Positions 63,351 through 64,000 of a stretch of DNA of 64,000 bases are shown here, in pieces. The stretch spans positions 62,001 through 126,000 of the forward strand of contig JACRJB010000014.1 in assembly GCA_016215605.1 (NCBI GenBank), written 5' to 3'. This DNA is from Rhodopseudomonas palustris. Its GTDB lineage: Bacteria > Pseudomonadota > Alphaproteobacteria > Rhizobiales > Xanthobacteraceae. The notes beneath the pieces were generated by a model. That model worked only from the letters and a program-made list of their open reading frames with translations, was not told the DNA's origin and did not search any database. The position numbers and the translations under genes were made by a program. Numbering within the stretch: position 1 is the first letter of the stretch; every line of letters begins with the position of its first letter.

Positions 63351-64000
63351 ATGCAGTATCGATCGCCCTGGATGACCGAAGAGCTGGAGGCGTTCCGCCA
63401 CCAGTTCCGCAAGTTCTTGGAAAAAGACCTGGCGCCGCACGCCGAGAAATGGCGCAAGCAGAAGATGGTCGATCGCTCGGCCTGGCTGAAGCTCGGCGAG
63501 ATGGGCGCGCTGGTGCCGAGCGTGCCGGAGGCCTATGGCGGGCTCGGTGCGAGCTTCGCCTATGACGCGGCGATCTACGAGGACATGGAGGCGATCGTGC
63601 CGGAGGCGCTGTCCGGCGTCACCGTGTCGAGCGGCATCGTCGCGCATTACATCCTGAACTACGGCTCGGAAGACCAGAAGCAGCGCTGGCTGCCGGCGAT
63701 GGCGCGCGGCGAACTGATCGGCGGCATCGCGATGACCGAGCCCGGCACCGGGTCGGATCTGCAGGCGGTGCGCACCACGGCCAAGCTCGACGGCGACAAC
63801 TACGTCATCAACGGCCAGAAAACCTTCATCACCAACGGTCAGAACGCCGACCTGATCATCGTGGTGGCGCGCACCGGCGGGCCCGGTGCCAAGGGCCTGT
63901 CGCTGATCGCGATGGAGACCAAGGACAATCCCGGCTTCAAGCGCGGCCGCAACCTCGACAAGATCGGCCTGCACGCCTCCGACACCTCGGAGCTGTTCTT
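63351..64000 (+). CDS. acyl-CoA dehydrogenase (3' truncated by window end)
   Basis: The frame is open from ATG 63351 (GCGAGGAAAA ribosome site) to the window end, giving 216 residues of a protein that is usually about 380. N-terminal PWMTEELEAFRHQFRKFLE and the FAD-contact stretch AMTEPGTGSDLQAVRTTA, then YVINGQKTFITNG and FKRGRNLDKIGLHASDT, identify the family. It would introduce the alpha-beta double bond in the same pathway. Confidence 0.93.
   Translation, partial: MQYRSPWMTEELEAFRHQFRKFLEKDLAPHAEKWRKQKMVDRSAWLKLGEMGALVPSVPEAYGGLGASFAYDAAIYEDMEAIVPEALSGVTVSSGIVAHYILNYGSEDQKQRWLPAMARGELIGGIAMTEPGTGSDLQAVRTTAKLDGDNYVINGQKTFITNGQNADLIIVVARTGGPGAKGLSLIAMETKDNPGFKRGRNLDKIGLHASDTSELF

Overview
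The window is high-GC DNA (mostly G or C at third codon positions) with tightly packed, stop/start-overlapping operons. Gene content, protein style and three families of long imperfect-palindrome intergenic repeats point to an alphaproteobacterium of the Rhodopseudomonas/Bradyrhizobium group. That assignment is inference, because no rRNA or marker gene is present. No tRNA, rRNA, transposase, integrase or CRISPR was seen.

1-26.8 kb is a catabolic and uptake island. It opens with a three-subunit molybdenum hydroxylase (FAD, 2Fe-2S and molybdopterin subunits), followed by a complete LivKHMGF-type ABC importer. Next comes a leftward block of SCP2-like/alpha-beta hydrolase, HIBADH-family dehydrogenase and FCD-GntR regulator, then a second complete importer, a carboxymuconolactone-decarboxylase-family protein and an aldehyde dehydrogenase. 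Last is a rightward block: orphan TctC-type receptor, a split version of the SCP2-like/hydrolase pair, another ABC binding protein, a second HIBADH-family enzyme, an IclR regulator, TcuA/TcuB-type tricarballylate dehydrogenase proteins and an MBL-fold hydrolase. The hydrolase plus HIBADH-like dehydrogenase module occurs twice, once fused and once split, which is the strongest hint of an undescribed pathway.

27.1-40.3 kb is a nitrogen-scavenging unit. AmiC (cytosolic amide sensor) and AmiR (ANTAR antiterminator) are followed by an intrinsic terminator. Beyond it lie an UrtA/FmdD-like binding protein, two permeases, two ATPases, aliphatic amidase AmiE and a urease set in the order ureE-F-(AB fusion)-C-G-D. 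The layout suggests that amide sensing releases transcription through the terminator into amide/urea uptake, amide hydrolysis and urea hydrolysis. A CbbQ/CbbO-type AAA+/VWA pair abuts ureD tail to tail with no RuBisCO in the window.

43.7-57.9 kb is a C-P lyase phosphonate locus. The leftward operons are phnGHIJKLMN plus a PPOX-family flavoprotein, and phnC-D-(terminator)-E-E. phnF stands between them on the other strand. A rightward operon encodes a hexapeptide acetyltransferase, a second PhnM and a 2H-phosphoesterase-like DUF1045 protein. PHO-box-like 11-bp-spaced repeats and a 30-bp perfect-arm palindrome near phnF suggest combined PhoB and PhnF control.

57.9-64 kb is an acyl-CoA catabolic locus: an acyl-CoA ligase and a TetR regulator leftward, and a thiolase, two MaoC-fold proteins, an SDR and an acyl-CoA dehydrogenase (cut by the window end) rightward.
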